Shown: positions 19,111 through 28,630, counted from the first letter of the stretch. The stretch: DNA of 59,699 nucleotides from Flavobacterium sp. (GCA_008501705.1 QQUG01000018.1:1-59699); one strand, 5' to 3'. Notes: generated by a model not told the origin, from the letters alone. Numbers and translations are program-made.

Positions 19111-20036
19111 GAGTAGATTCCAATTTCCTTATCACCCCTCGAAGTTTTATAAGCGCGATACATTCCTTCTGTGTTAAATGGCATAGCGATATTTGCCCGG
19201 GCATCGACTGCTATGAGTCCGCCGTCTCCATTGATCTTTGTGATCCTTTTATGGATTACTTCGGAAGCGGCCTCCGCTATTGTCATGTTCTTAAATTCCA
19301 TGAGGCAGGATACATCGTAAGCAACAACACCCCTGATAAAATATTCACCACTACCGGTACAACTTACAGCACAGGTTTGGTTATTGGCATAGTTCCCCGC
19401 ACCGATCATCGGACTATCACCCACACGCCCCCATTTCTTATTGGTCATGCCTCCTGTTGAGGTCGCGGCAGCCACATTTCCAAAACCATCGCAGGCCACC
19501 GCGCCCACGGTGCCGAATTTTCCGTCCTTCTTTACACTATGGTCCAGCTGGAAAGAATCGCTGTCTTTTATCCCCTGCCATTGGCGATAACGAACCTCAT
19601 CGTAAAAGTATTCGGGTTCCAGCAACTCGTATCCCAATTCGGTCGCAAAACGCATGGCGCCATCCCCTGCCAGAAATACGTGATAACTTTTTTCCATCAC
19701 ATCCCGGGCTAATGTAACCGGATTTCTAATTCCCGTAATAAGACTAACGGCTCCCGCATTTAGATTTGAGCCATCCATGATGGCCGCATCCATCTCGTGG
19801 GTCCCCTCTGCTGTAAAAACACTGCCCTTTCCTGCATTAAAAAGTGGCGAGTCTTCCAGAACACAAACCGCTTTTTCAACGGCATCCAAAGCACTGCCTC
19901 CCTGCTCGAGCATAAAATACCCTTGCTCCAACGCTGTGTCCAGTGCCGCTTTATAAGCAGCTTCCAACTGAGGCGTCATCAATCCCTTTATCAGGGTTCC
20001 GGCACCTCCGTGAATTGCGATGGAATACGGTTTCAT
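19107..20036 (-). CDS. iaaA: isoaspartyl peptidase / L-asparaginase (plant type)
   Basis: A 309-residue Ntn-hydrolase. The autocleavage site is 'FGTVGAVACD' with Thr176 as nucleophile, and 'GGMTNKKWGRVGDSPMIGAG' is typical of the beta-aspartyl peptidase group. These enzymes hydrolyse beta-Asp-X dipeptides and, less well, asparagine. Next to cphB its likely substrate is beta-Asp-Arg from cyanophycin, releasing Asp and Arg. There is no signal peptide, so it is cytoplasmic, unlike the exported glycosylasparaginase at 8.5 kb. It converges on cphB with a 4-base overlap (19107-19110), so it is transcribed separately, from the polA side. The link to cyanophycin is inferred from position. Confidence 0.93.
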   Translation of the reverse strand: MKPYSIAIHGGAGTLIKGLMTPQLEAAYKAALDTALEQGYFMLEQGGSALDAVEKAVCVLEDSPLFNAGKGSVFTAEGTHEMDAAIMDGSNLNAGAVSLITGIRNPVTLARDVMEKSYHVFLAGDGAMRFATELGYELLEPEYFYDEVRYRQWQGIKDSDSFQLDHSVKKDGKFGTVGAVACDGFGNVAAATSTGGMTNKKWGRVGDSPMIGAGNYANNQTCAVSCTGSGEYFIRGVVAYDVSCLMEFKNMTIAEAASEVIHKRITKINGDGGLIAVDARANIAMPFNTEGMYRAYKTSRGDKEIGIYS

Positions 20037-20137
20037 CCTTATTGGTTTTTATGCCCGAAAAATACGAATTGCCATCCAATAAATTATTATTCGCCGAAGA
20101 AGTTTTGTAGTTTTATACACTACTATAAATTATCGCA

Positions 20138-22981
20138 ATGTCCGACCAAAAACGCCTTTTCCTCGTAGATGCATACGCTCTTATATTTAGGGGATACTAC
20201 GCTTTTATAAAGAATCCCAGAATCAATTCGAAAGGAATGGACACCTCGGCCATACTGGGATTCACCAATTCTTTACTGGATGTAATTAAACGGGAACGCC
20301 CGGATCATCTCGCCGTGTGTTTCGACAAAGGGGGTAGTGAAGCGCGTAACGAAATGTTCACAGAGTACAAGGCCAACAGGGATGAGACCCCGGATGCCAT
20401 CAGGATTGCTGTTCCTTATATAGAGGAAATCCTGAAAGCCATGCATATCCCCATCATGGTAAAGGAAGGGTACGAAGCCGACGACGTTATAGGAACTTTG
20501 GCCAAAAAAGCCGAAAAAGAAGGATACAAGACCTATATGGTCACCCCGGATAAGGATTTCGCACAACTGGTCTCAGAGAACATTTTTATGTACAAACCGG
20601 TGTTTGGTGGAGGCTATGAGACCTGGGGAATCCCTGAAGTAAAGGAAAAATTTGAAGTGGACGACCCTAGTCAGGTAATTGATTATTTAGGCATGATGGG
20701 AGACAGTGCCGATAATATTCCCGGGCTTCCTGGGGTGGGTGATAAAACCGCCAAAAAATTCATCGCTGCCTATGGCTCCATGGAAGGGCTACTAGCCAAT
20801 ACCGACCAACTTAAAGGAAAGATGAAAGAAAAGGTAGAAGGAGCGAAAGACCTGGGGCTACTTTCCAAGAAGCTGGCCACCATTATGCTGGATGTTCCTG
20901 TTGAATTTGATGCCAAGGATTTTGAAATGTCCGAGCCGGACATTCATGGCGTGACCAAGATATTCGAGGAATTAGAATTTAGGAGGTTAACCGATAATTT
21001 TATAAAAACTTTTGCTTCGGAATCTTCTAATACTGAATCTGTTTCGGTTCCTTCGGAAGAAAAACCAAGCCGAAAAAAAGCCAACCCGACAGCAGCAGGC
21101 GCCGGTCAGTTCTCCTTATTTGGAGGGGACGGTGAACCTTCAGAAGCAACAAAAAAATACAATTCCCGAAATACGATCAACGATATAGAGCATTTCTATC
21201 AGACCGTACAACCGGGGATGGGAACAAAACTATTTCTTCAGAATTTAAACAATCAGAAAAGTGTGTGTTTCGATACCGAAACTACTGGCCTTAATCCACT
21301 AACTGCCGAATTGGTAGGAATTGCTTTTAGCTGGGAAACAGGAAAAGGGTTCTACCTGCCGTTTCCCGAGAGTTTCGAGGAAGCCTGTGAACTAATGGAA
21401 AGCTTGCGACCCTTCTTTGAGAATGAAGCCATTGAGAAGATCGGACAGAATTTAAAATACGACATCAAGGTGCTGGCCAAATATAAGATTGATGTAAAGG
21501 GAAAATTATTCGATACCATGTTGGCTCACTATCTTATAAACCCCGATATGCGTCATAATATGGACGTACTGGCCGAAACCTATCTCAATTATACCCCCGT
21601 TTCTATTACAGAATTGATCGGCAAAAAGGGCAAGAATCAATTATCCATGCGGGAGGTCCCGCTGGAGCAGCAAACCGAATATGCTGTGGAGGATGCCGAT
21701 ATCACATTACAACTGAAAGAACATTTTGAAAAAGAACTGGGAGAAGCCAATACGCAGAAATTATTCGATGAGATCGAGATCCCATTGCTAAGGGTGCTTG
21801 CCGACATGGAATTAGAAGGAATAAACCTGGACGAAAATTTTCTAAAAGGGCTTTCTATAGAACTGGATAAAGATATCAAGCGACTCGAAACCGAAATCTA
21901 CAAGGAAGCCGGGGAAGAATTTAATATTGGATCCCCCAGGCAATTGGGAGATATCTTATTTGATAAGATGAAACTGGTGGAAAAGCCAAAAAAGACCAAG
22001 ACCGGACAATATTCTACAGCCGAAGATGTGCTCTCATACCTGGCGAAAGATCATAAGATCATTCGTGATGTCCTGGAATATCGCGGACTTTCAAAGCTAA
22101 AAAGCACCTATGTTGATGCCTTACCCGGACAGGTAGAACCCTCCACCGGCAGAGTTCATACCGATTATATGCAAACGGTGGCAGCTACTGGCAGGCTTAG
22201 CAGCAATAACCCAAATTTGCAAAATATTCCTATCCGGACCGAAAGAGGTAGGCAAGTGAGAAAAGCATTCATTCCCAGGGATAAAGACCATATATTACTG
22301 GCAGCCGATTATTCACAGATAGAGTTGCGTATCATAGCCGCCCTGAGTAAAGAAGAAAATATGATCCAGGCGTTTAAAGACGGAGAGGATATTCACGCTT
22401 CTACAGCCGCTAAAGTTTTTAACATCCCAATAAAGGAGGTAACCCGGGAGCAGCGTGGTAATGCAAAGACTGTTAACTTCGGAATCATTTACGGAGTTTC
22501 GGCCTTTGGACTGAGCAATCAAACCGATCTATCAAGAACGGAAGCCAAAGAACTTATAGAAACCTATTACAAAACCTATCCGAAGCTACGTGATTATATA
22601 AGTGAACAGATCGAGTTTGCCAGGGAGCATGGGTATGTGCAAACCGTATTAGGCCGACGGAGGTATTTAAACGCGATCAATGGTAGTAATGCTGTGGTTC
22701 GTGCCGCAGCAGAAAGAAATGCCGTAAACGCACCTATACAAGGAAGTGCAGCCGATATTATAAAGATCGCCATGATCAATATTCACAAGAAGCTGAAGGA
22801 AAAGAACTTTAAAAGTAAAATGCTTTTACAGGTTCATGACGAACTGGTTTTCGATGCATATAAACCCGAACTGGATGAGCTGCGCCATATGATAAAAGCA
22901 GAGATGGAAGGAGCCTATAAGCTAGCCGTTCCCCTAGTAGTTGAGATCGGTCTGGGAGAGGATTGGCTGGAGGCTCATTAA
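20138..22981 (+). CDS. polA: DNA polymerase I
   Basis: A 947-residue three-domain enzyme for repair and Okazaki-fragment processing. The 5'-3' exonuclease domain occupies about 1-290 ('GYEADDVIGTLAKKA', 'VTPDKDFAQLV', 'GLPGVGDKTA'). After a variable linker, the 3'-5' exonuclease domain keeps all motifs: 'CFDTETTGLNP', 'GQNLKYDIKVL' and 'YAVEDADITL', so proofreading should be intact. The polymerase domain has motif A 'ADYSQIELRIIAAL', motif B 'RGNAKTVNFGIIYG' and motif C 'QVHDELVFD'. The gene stands alone with a terminator right after its stop. The start at 20138 leaves about 100 bases to the divergent peptidase gene. Confidence 0.97.
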   Translation: MSDQKRLFLVDAYALIFRGYYAFIKNPRINSKGMDTSAILGFTNSLLDVIKRERPDHLAVCFDKGGSEARNEMFTEYKANRDETPDAIRIAVPYIEEILKAMHIPIMVKEGYEADDVIGTLAKKAEKEGYKTYMVTPDKDFAQLVSENIFMYKPVFGGGYETWGIPEVKEKFEVDDPSQVIDYLGMMGDSADNIPGLPGVGDKTAKKFIAAYGSMEGLLANTDQLKGKMKEKVEGAKDLGLLSKKLATIMLDVPVEFDAKDFEMSEPDIHGVTKIFEELEFRRLTDNFIKTFASESSNTESVSVPSEEKPSRKKANPTAAGAGQFSLFGGDGEPSEATKKYNSRNTINDIEHFYQTVQPGMGTKLFLQNLNNQKSVCFDTETTGLNPLTAELVGIAFSWETGKGFYLPFPESFEEACELMESLRPFFENEAIEKIGQNLKYDIKVLAKYKIDVKGKLFDTMLAHYLINPDMRHNMDVLAETYLNYTPVSITELIGKKGKNQLSMREVPLEQQTEYAVEDADITLQLKEHFEKELGEANTQKLFDEIEIPLLRVLADMELEGINLDENFLKGLSIELDKDIKRLETEIYKEAGEEFNIGSPRQLGDILFDKMKLVEKPKKTKTGQYSTAEDVLSYLAKDHKIIRDVLEYRGLSKLKSTYVDALPGQVEPSTGRVHTDYMQTVAATGRLSSNNPNLQNIPIRTERGRQVRKAFIPRDKDHILLAADYSQIELRIIAALSKEENMIQAFKDGEDIHASTAAKVFNIPIKEVTREQRGNAKTVNFGIIYGVSAFGLSNQTDLSRTEAKELIETYYKTYPKLRDYISEQIEFAREHGYVQTVLGRRRYLNAINGSNAVVRAAAERNAVNAPIQGSAADIIKIAMINIHKKLKEKNFKSKMLLQVHDELVFDAYKPELDELRHMIKAEMEGAYKLAVPLVVEIGLGEDWLEAH

Positions 22982-22982
22982 A

Positions 22983-23008
22983 AAATGCTCCCGTTTCCGA
23001 GAGCATTT
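22983..23008 (+). terminator. terminator after polA
   Basis: AAATGCTC pairs with GAGCATTT around a 10-base loop, beginning directly after the polA stop codon. The A- and T-rich flanks make it plausible for the converging VGIG gene as well. Confidence 0.7.
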
Positions 23009-23044
23009 AACCTAACAAAAATTCTAATTATAAAAAAAGAAATT

Positions 23045-23779
23045 TTACTTATACGCTTCAAACAATATCACCACATTGTCCGCATAAGAATCCACATTTA
23101 AGGTGAATCCATCCGAGTTGAACGACGAGAGCGCTGCACTGGTTATTCCCAGGGAATCTCCATTTTGATTAGAATATCTCAATCCAACACAATGACTGGG
23201 TGAGGCAAAACGTGAAATATCATTGATCGAATTTCCGGATCCTCCACCGTAAATTACCTGCTGATCTATACTTCCGGACCTATCTTGAGCAAAGCCCTTC
23301 ATATATCCGTAAGCATTTGCTATTCCCGAATTATTATTTCCAACCCCGTTGTCGCTATTCAAGGTGTAGGATTCCACATTAGAAAAGGCGGTTATCGATA
23401 CACTTGAGGGTTTAAATGGAAGGCCACTAATTACCAGGTTACCCGTACCTGTTATAATAGCCTTTCCTACGTAAACTTTTGGCGAATTATCGGCCAGTTG
23501 TGTCCATTCACTGCCGGTCCAGTAGTAAAAACCAGCTTCGGTCAATCCGGCTGCTCCGGTATTGTAAACCAGGGTGCTTTCGGCTAGTCCGGCGCCTCTG
23601 GGGTTAACCACAGTAGCATTATCTGTTACCGAGGTTAACGCCACTCTGGGCAGGAGAACACCTTGTGATCCAGATTGGATATCCAACGCAGCCTGAGGCT
23701 CTGTATTTCCAATTCCAACCTGGGCAAGTAGGTTAAATGATGTAATCATCAAAAGGGCAAAAAAAGTATTTTTCATCAA
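23045..23779 (-). CDS. secreted 'VGIG' family protein, function unknown
   Basis: A 244-residue protein with a signal peptide ('MMKNTFFALLMITSFNLLA') followed by 'QVGIGNTEPQAALDI', the start shared with the proteins at 2.3-3.7 kb and 12.7 kb. A predicted 'GFYYWTGSEWTQL' segment ends the first domain. The rest is beta-rich with many Ser, Gly and Asn, and ends in 'VDSYADNVVILFEAYK'. There is no lipobox or recognisable catalytic motif. The C-terminal 140 residues look like a compact beta-sandwich, perhaps a binding module. It lies between the polA terminator and an outer-membrane protein gene and is likely its own transcript. I cannot assign a function. Confidence 0.8.
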   Translation of the reverse strand: MMKNTFFALLMITSFNLLAQVGIGNTEPQAALDIQSGSQGVLLPRVALTSVTDNATVVNPRGAGLAESTLVYNTGAAGLTEAGFYYWTGSEWTQLADNSPKVYVGKAIITGTGNLVISGLPFKPSSVSITAFSNVESYTLNSDNGVGNNNSGIANAYGYMKGFAQDRSGSIDQQVIYGGGSGNSINDISRFASPSHCVGLRYSNQNGDSLGITSAALSSFNSDGFTLNVDSYADNVVILFEAYK

Positions 23780-23834
23780 CTTTATTTTTCGTTGTGAGGC
23801 AAATGTATATTGTAGGAAACAGACTTCAAAAAAA

Positions 23835-23869
23835 TGTGGCTGATCGAAAATTGGTTTTCGACAGCCACA
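23835..23869 (-). terminator. strong hairpin terminator after the DUF5916 gene
   Basis: TGTGGCTG and TCGAAAA pair with TTTTCGA and CAGCCACA around a TTGG loop, with a single bulged A. It follows the stop of the minus-strand DUF5916 gene and is followed by a T-run on that strand. Confidence 0.75.
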
Positions 23870-23927
23870 CTGTTTTATCGTTGAAATACACTAATTATAG
23901 ATGAAGCGTTTTCACCTGTAATCCAGC

Positions 23928-26618
23928 TTATAGCACAAATCTGTATGTTGCTTTAATAAGGAAGGTGTTTTGTGGTCTTTCACTTAGCAATTGATTATCG
24001 ATGATGGTTCCAAAACTATTGTTCACATCACCCAGGCCGGTGATTCCCTGCGACCAAACCAGGAAAATTTCTGAGCCCGGGATGTATTCCCATCGTAAGA
24101 CCAGGTTAGACCGGAACTGCACGAAGGCAAAATCGGGATTTCCAAAAGAATAGTCAACCGCAGCGTCACCGTCTTCATCAACATTGTACACATCATCTGC
24201 AAAACTTATCTGGTTGCCATTGTACCAGGCAACACGATCGTTAAGGTCTTTAGCCATAGGATCGGTTACGTAATTAAAATTGGAATATTTAGCTTTGAAG
24301 ATAAATGGCTGGCCATAATATTGAATGGTAAGATTAGGATTGATATTATAGTTTACACGTAAGGTAGAACTAAGGGACTCGTTATCGATCTCGCCAAGTA
24401 TGTATCGCGGCGTGCCATTAAAACTACTTTCGGTTACGTATTGTGTTCGGTTTGGGCTTTGCTGATATTCGTTTACCAAACTGAGGTTAAGTGAATTAAG
24501 GGGTTGATAGAAAAGTCTCAACACATATCTTTTGAACGAGAAATTATCCTGTTTTGCTTCCGAATGCACATAACCAACATGCATATTAAATTTCTTCCTG
24601 CTATCGGTTCCGGAGAAAAAATAGAAGAAATTCTCTTCATTCCAGCGCCATCTCGGGCCACCTCGCAACACAGTATTGGAATAGATCCTTGGTTTATGAG
24701 CCGCTCCAAATTCGGACCACCAGTTATTCTTCCAGTTAACATAACTGAATATTTCATACTGAATACGATTATAGTTGCCCTCAAAATCATATTGGCTAGA
24801 CTGGTTGAAACCAATATTTGCCTGCCTGAACCAACTTGTTGGTTTGTTCCAAATGCGCCTGATATTTGCATACTGACTTATCTGATCGGCCTGTCTTAAA
24901 AATCCGATATCATTTAATTCTAGTTCGGGTGAACGAAAATTTCCACCCGTATTATAGCGCCAGTTTCCGTTATCACTTCGGCCGCCTATCTCAAAACTTC
25001 CACCTGTACCACTTAAGGAAGTTCTTGTAGGATCCACACTCACATGATCTGCATCTACACGCTGGAACAAATGAGTTAAAGAAGTTTGGGTATTCTCTAT
25101 TGCCTCAGGGCTACCCTTTACGGTACTAAAGGTAAATTTACCTGTCACATAATATTTCCGTTCCTTCCAGTTATGCAACGCATCGATCCCGCCGGAATAC
25201 GCACTTTCTCTTAAAAAATCCAGGTTATCCTCAAGTTTGCGGTTGGTAGCGGTTATAATTCCTCCTATATACGAGTTATTATCGTTGAAATCTTTCTGCG
25301 CCCTGGCAACGAGGTAATTTGTTAATGGCTCCACTAACTCCTCACGAGGAATCCCTCTTTGTTCCAGGTTTTCGAGCACCTCGGGATCTGTATCGAGCTT
25401 TATCTCTGCGTATTCCTTTGAAGTAACGCTTTCCAGGAGTCCGAGTGCCCAACCATTCTTGGTCTTACCACTAAATTTGGCTGCCCCTAAGATGGTTGTA
25501 TTGTTTGGGAAATCTTCAAACTCTCCCATATCGGCATCGGCGGTTGTGTATCCCTGCGGAGTTCGGCCAATTCTTCTTGAAAAGAACAAATTATCTGCCC
25601 CACCTCCAACAGTGAAATCGAATACATTTTTATTTTCAACAAAGAAGGGTCTCCGTTCCTGGAAGAAGATCTCGAACCCGTCCAGTGCGATGGCTCCTGG
25701 ATCGGCATCTACCTGTCCGAAATCGGGATTGATAGTGAGGTCCAGGGTAAGGTCGTTTGTAACACCGATCTTTGCGTCCAGGCCAGCTGTGAGTTTGGTA
25801 TCACTTCCATCCCTAAACGGGTTTCCCGGCATTTCTTCATAAGTATCTAACTGTGCGACGGTATAGGGTTGAATTTCCAGCTGTTTTTGTGGCTTTATAC
25901 CTTTTATCCCTTTTAAAATACCAAATTCACTTACCCATCCCGGCGGACTTGGTGGTATGGGTTGCCACAACGATCGTTCCTCGTTGTTAAAGTAGCGTCT
26001 TGTGGACTGTATCCCCCATACTTGTTCATCGTCGTTACCAAATCGCAACTGACTTAAAGGGATACGTATTTCGGCGGTCCAGCCTTCCTCGTCTATGTTG
26101 GTGTCTGTATACCAGATAGGGTTCCAGCTAGAATCCCAATTATTTCCGTTATTTGAGATAAATTCGTCTCCTTTCACCCCTGAAGCTGAGATCGTAAAGG
26201 AGAACCCTGTACGGTCGTCGTTATAGCTATCGATGTTGACTTCTACCCAATCGCCGGGAAAATCGTCCCGTCTCCCCATACGTTTCTCAATGGTGGACGG
26301 ATCTTTTTGATAACACCTAAAAGCAAAATATATGTTCTTATCGTCGTAAACGATCTTCATTTTGGTTTGTTCGGTGGGAGCGGTCCCAATATCGGGTTGG
26401 TTCTCCACATAGTCTGTGGTCCATTGGACGGCATCCCAGGCAGCATCGTCCAGAATACCGTCTATTTTAATGGGATCCCGGTCTGTGACCGAGGTGGTGG
26501 TGTAGACTCTTTTCTCGTAATTTACCTGAATACTGTCTGTAGTTGTTTGGTCTTGTGCGAATAATGGCTGAAAACAAATTATACCCATGAACAGGTATAA
26601 CGATCGGAGGATTGACAT
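23928..26618 (-). CDS. CBM9-like / DUF5916 outer-membrane protein
   Basis: An 896-residue protein with a signal peptide ending near 'PLFAQ'. Residues about 40-250 form a family 9 carbohydrate-binding (DOMON-like) module, with 'DPIKIDGILDDAAWD' and 'KIVYDDKNIYFAFRCY'. The remaining 600 residues are the DUF5916 region, rich in alternating aromatic beta-strands and ending '...FLIKATYRFVL', as expected of a large outer-membrane beta-barrel with a C-terminal aromatic strand. Conserved pieces include 'DLTINPDFGQVDADPG' and 'FFQERRPFFVEN'. Such proteins are common in Bacteroidota and may bind or import glycans or other ligands, but no activity is established. It is a single gene with its own terminator. 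Confidence 0.92.
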   Translation of the reverse strand: MSILRSLYLFMGIICFQPLFAQDQTTTDSIQVNYEKRVYTTTSVTDRDPIKIDGILDDAAWDAVQWTTDYVENQPDIGTAPTEQTKMKIVYDDKNIYFAFRCYQKDPSTIEKRMGRRDDFPGDWVEVNIDSYNDDRTGFSFTISASGVKGDEFISNNGNNWDSSWNPIWYTDTNIDEEGWTAEIRIPLSQLRFGNDDEQVWGIQSTRRYFNNEERSLWQPIPPSPPGWVSEFGILKGIKGIKPQKQLEIQPYTVAQLDTYEEMPGNPFRDGSDTKLTAGLDAKIGVTNDLTLDLTINPDFGQVDADPGAIALDGFEIFFQERRPFFVENKNVFDFTVGGGADNLFFSRRIGRTPQGYTTADADMGEFEDFPNNTTILGAAKFSGKTKNGWALGLLESVTSKEYAEIKLDTDPEVLENLEQRGIPREELVEPLTNYLVARAQKDFNDNNSYIGGIITATNRKLEDNLDFLRESAYSGGIDALHNWKERKYYVTGKFTFSTVKGSPEAIENTQTSLTHLFQRVDADHVSVDPTRTSLSGTGGSFEIGGRSDNGNWRYNTGGNFRSPELELNDIGFLRQADQISQYANIRRIWNKPTSWFRQANIGFNQSSQYDFEGNYNRIQYEIFSYVNWKNNWWSEFGAAHKPRIYSNTVLRGGPRWRWNEENFFYFFSGTDSRKKFNMHVGYVHSEAKQDNFSFKRYVLRLFYQPLNSLNLSLVNEYQQSPNRTQYVTESSFNGTPRYILGEIDNESLSSTLRVNYNINPNLTIQYYGQPFIFKAKYSNFNYVTDPMAKDLNDRVAWYNGNQISFADDVYNVDEDGDAAVDYSFGNPDFAFVQFRSNLVLRWEYIPGSEIFLVWSQGITGLGDVNNSFGTIIDNQLLSERPQNTFLIKATYRFVL

Positions 26619-26748
26619 ACTGATTAGTTGTTGATTGATGAATGAATGACATAAGTTAAACAGAGAAGTGACACCTTTAATTGTTAATTAATAAATTTTT
26701 AACTTTTTAAGGTGCCTGTTCTGCAGGGCTAAATTATCCATCGACCTC

Positions 26749-26778
26749 TTGTTTTTCAAATAAATAGTAGTACATTTG
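26749..26778 (+). promoter_or_regulatory. promoter of the rplM-rpsI operon
   Basis: TTG (26749-26751), a 19-base spacer and TACATTTG (26771-26778) match the Bacteroidota consensus TTG-N19-TAnnTTTG exactly. The start of transcription should fall near 26785, about 46 bases before rplM. Confidence 0.75.
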
Positions 26779-26830
26779 CAGCCCTTTTTGAAGGGAAACA
26801 ATGTTTATTAACTATTTGACAAAAAACTAA

Positions 26831-27286
26831 ATGGACACATTAAGTTACAAAACAGTATCTGCTAACAAGAACACTGTAAATAAGGAGTGGTTGTTGGTTG
26901 ATGCGGACGGGCAAGCATTGGGTCGTCTTGCGAGCGAAGTCGCTAAATTACTTCGCGGAAAACACAAGCCAAATTTCACACCTCATGTGGATTGCGGTGA
27001 CAATGTTATTATTATCAATGCTGAAAAGATTAATCTTAGTGGTAACAAGTGGGAACAGAAAACGTATATCCGTCACACCGGATATCCAGGAGGACAGCGC
27101 AGTTTAACTGCCAGTGAGCTCTTCCGAAAAGATCCTACCCGTGTTGTAGAAAAAGCTGTAAAAGGAATGCTTCCGAAGAATAAATTGGGAGCCGAACTTT
27201 TCAGAAACCTGAAAGTGTATGCCGGAACAGAGCATGGCCAGGAAGCACAGAAACCTAAAACCATTAACCTTAACGACAAGAAGTAA
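26831..27286 (+). CDS. rplM: 50S ribosomal protein L13
   Basis: A 151-residue L13 of normal length, an early assembly protein of the large subunit. Typical motifs are '[19 protein letters not shown]', '[18 protein letters not shown]', '[10 protein letters not shown]' and '[11 protein letters not shown]'. It opens the rplM-rpsI-rpsB-tsf block and has a well-formed promoter. rpsI starts 2 bases after its stop, so the two are translated from one message. Confidence 0.98.
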   Translation: MDTLSYKTVSANKNTVNKEWLLVDADGQALGRLASEVAKLLRGKHKPNFTPHVDCGDNVIIINAEKINLSGNKWEQKTYIRHTGYPGGQRSLTASELFRKDPTRVVEKAVKGMLPKNKLGAELFRNLKVYAGTEHGQEAQKPKTINLNDKK

Positions 27287-27288
27287 GC

Positions 27289-27675
27289 ATGGAGACTATT
27301 CATAAAATAGGAAGAAGAAAAACCGCAGTTGCACGTGTATACCTGACAGAAGGAAAGGGTAATATTACCGTGAACAAACGCGACATGGATAAATACTTCA
27401 CTACTGCTACTTTACAGTACAAAGTGAAGCAACCACTTGCCTTAACTAATAATGTGGATAATTTCGACATTAATGTTAATGTATTTGGTGGTGGAATCAC
27501 AGGGCAGGCAGAAGCTGTTAGACTAGCTTTATCCAGAGCCATGTGTGAACTAGATGAGGAAAACAGAAGTATCTTAAAGCCAGAAGGTCTATTAACAAGA
27601 GACCCGAGAATGGTGGAGCGTAAGAAATTCGGACAGAAGAAAGCGCGTAAGAAATTCCAGTTCTCTAAACGTTAA
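27289..27675 (+). CDS. rpsI: 30S ribosomal protein S9
   Basis: A 128-residue S9 with the expected 'IGRRKTAVARVYL' start, 'FGGGITGQAEAVRLALSRA', 'GLLTRDPRMVERKKFGQKKARK' and a basic tail ending 'FSKR', which reaches the P-site tRNA. It follows rplM by 2 bases, as in most bacteria. Confidence 0.98.
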   Translation: METIHKIGRRKTAVARVYLTEGKGNITVNKRDMDKYFTTATLQYKVKQPLALTNNVDNFDINVNVFGGGITGQAEAVRLALSRAMCELDEENRSILKPEGLLTRDPRMVERKKFGQKKARKKFQFSKR

Positions 27676-27847
27676 AATTTTCAACCTGTTCGGGTATTTC
27701 TTATGGAGTGCCCGAACAAGGTTATAAGTTCATATTTTATTATTAAGCTGTTATTCCCGCCTGCCGGTGGGATGTTAGTTTAGCATCTAAACCTAAGTCG
27801 AAAATCGAACAGGTTGCTATCTAAACAGGAACGTAAACTAAAACAAA
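27676..27847 (+). promoter_or_regulatory. structured leader upstream of rpsB
   Basis: The 172 bases between rpsI and rpsB hold no ORF but three hairpins: AACCTGTTCGGG with CCCGAACAAGGTT (27683-27723), CCCGCC with GGTGGG (27756-27771), and TTAGTTTAG with CTAAACCTAA (27775-27796). In addition CGAACAGGTT at 27806-27815 is perfectly complementary to AACCTGTTCG at 27683-27692, so the first hairpin and a long-range pairing exclude each other. This layout suggests post-transcriptional control of rpsB-tsf. In E. coli S2 represses its own operon through a leader, but homology of this element is not shown. Confidence 0.45.
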
Positions 27848-28630
27848 ATGGCAAACAACAAAGAAGTCAAAGAATTACTTGACGCTGGTGTACACTTTGG
27901 ACACCTAACCCGAAAATGGAATCCTAACATGGCCCCGTATATCTATATGGAGCGTAACGGGATCCACATCCTAAACCTTTACAAAACAGCTGCTAAGCTT
28001 GAAGAAGCTAGTGAAGCTATGAAAAAGATCGCTGCCAGCGGCCGTAAGATCCTTTTCGTTGCTACAAAAAAGCAAGCAAAAGACATCGTGGCAGAAAAAG
28101 CGAGTAACGCTAACATGCCTTATATCACAGAAAGATGGCCTGGTGGAATGCTTACAAACTTTGTAACCATTAGAAAGGCTGTGAAGAAAATGGCGATGAT
28201 CGATCGCATGAAGCAGGATGGAACGTTCAATACGCTATCTAAGAAAGAGCGATTAGCAGTAGACCGTACTCGTGCGAAGCTGGAAAAGAACTTAGGTTCT
28301 ATCAGTGACATGAGCCGTTTACCAGGTGCATTATTCATCGTGGACACTACACGCGAACACATTGCTGTAAAAGAGGCTCAGAAACTAAACATTCCTATTT
28401 TCGCCATGGTAGATACAAACAGTGATCCTCGTGAGATCGATTTTGTGATTCCTTCCAATGACGATGCTTCTAAGTCGATAGATAAAATAGTTTCCAGAGT
28501 ATCGGAAGCGATTATTGATGGCCTTGCAGAACGCAAGAACGGAAAAGCCGCTGAAGGTGATGAGCCAAAAGCTGCCGCTCCTGCCAAGGCTAAAGCAAAA
28601 GCTGTCGCTGCCGGCGAAGAAGAAGAATAA
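27848..28630 (+). CDS. rpsB: 30S ribosomal protein S2
   Basis: A 260-residue S2. Conserved motifs: 'LLDAGVHFGHLTRKWNPNM', 'RNGIHILNLYKT', 'ITERWPGGMLTNFVTI', 'LPGALFIVDTTREHIAVKEA' and 'VDTNSDPREIDFVIPSNDDA'. The last 25 residues are an Ala/Lys/Glu-rich tail beyond the folded core. It binds late to the small subunit and helps dock S1. It is followed by tsf after 83 bases, the usual gene pair, and is preceded by a structured leader. Confidence 0.98.
   Translation: MANNKEVKELLDAGVHFGHLTRKWNPNMAPYIYMERNGIHILNLYKTAAKLEEASEAMKKIAASGRKILFVATKKQAKDIVAEKASNANMPYITERWPGGMLTNFVTIRKAVKKMAMIDRMKQDGTFNTLSKKERLAVDRTRAKLEKNLGSISDMSRLPGALFIVDTTREHIAVKEAQKLNIPIFAMVDTNSDPREIDFVIPSNDDASKSIDKIVSRVSEAIIDGLAERKNGKAAEGDEPKAAAPAKAKAKAVAAGEEEE

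Noticed and set aside
24504-24899. 131-aa ORF antisense to the DUF5916 gene
   Set aside because: Shadow ORF; the opposite strand encodes a well-supported protein.
27756-27815. tRNA-like element upstream of rpsB
   Set aside because: Hairpins are present, but there is no T-arm consensus, acceptor stem or anticodon arm of proper length.
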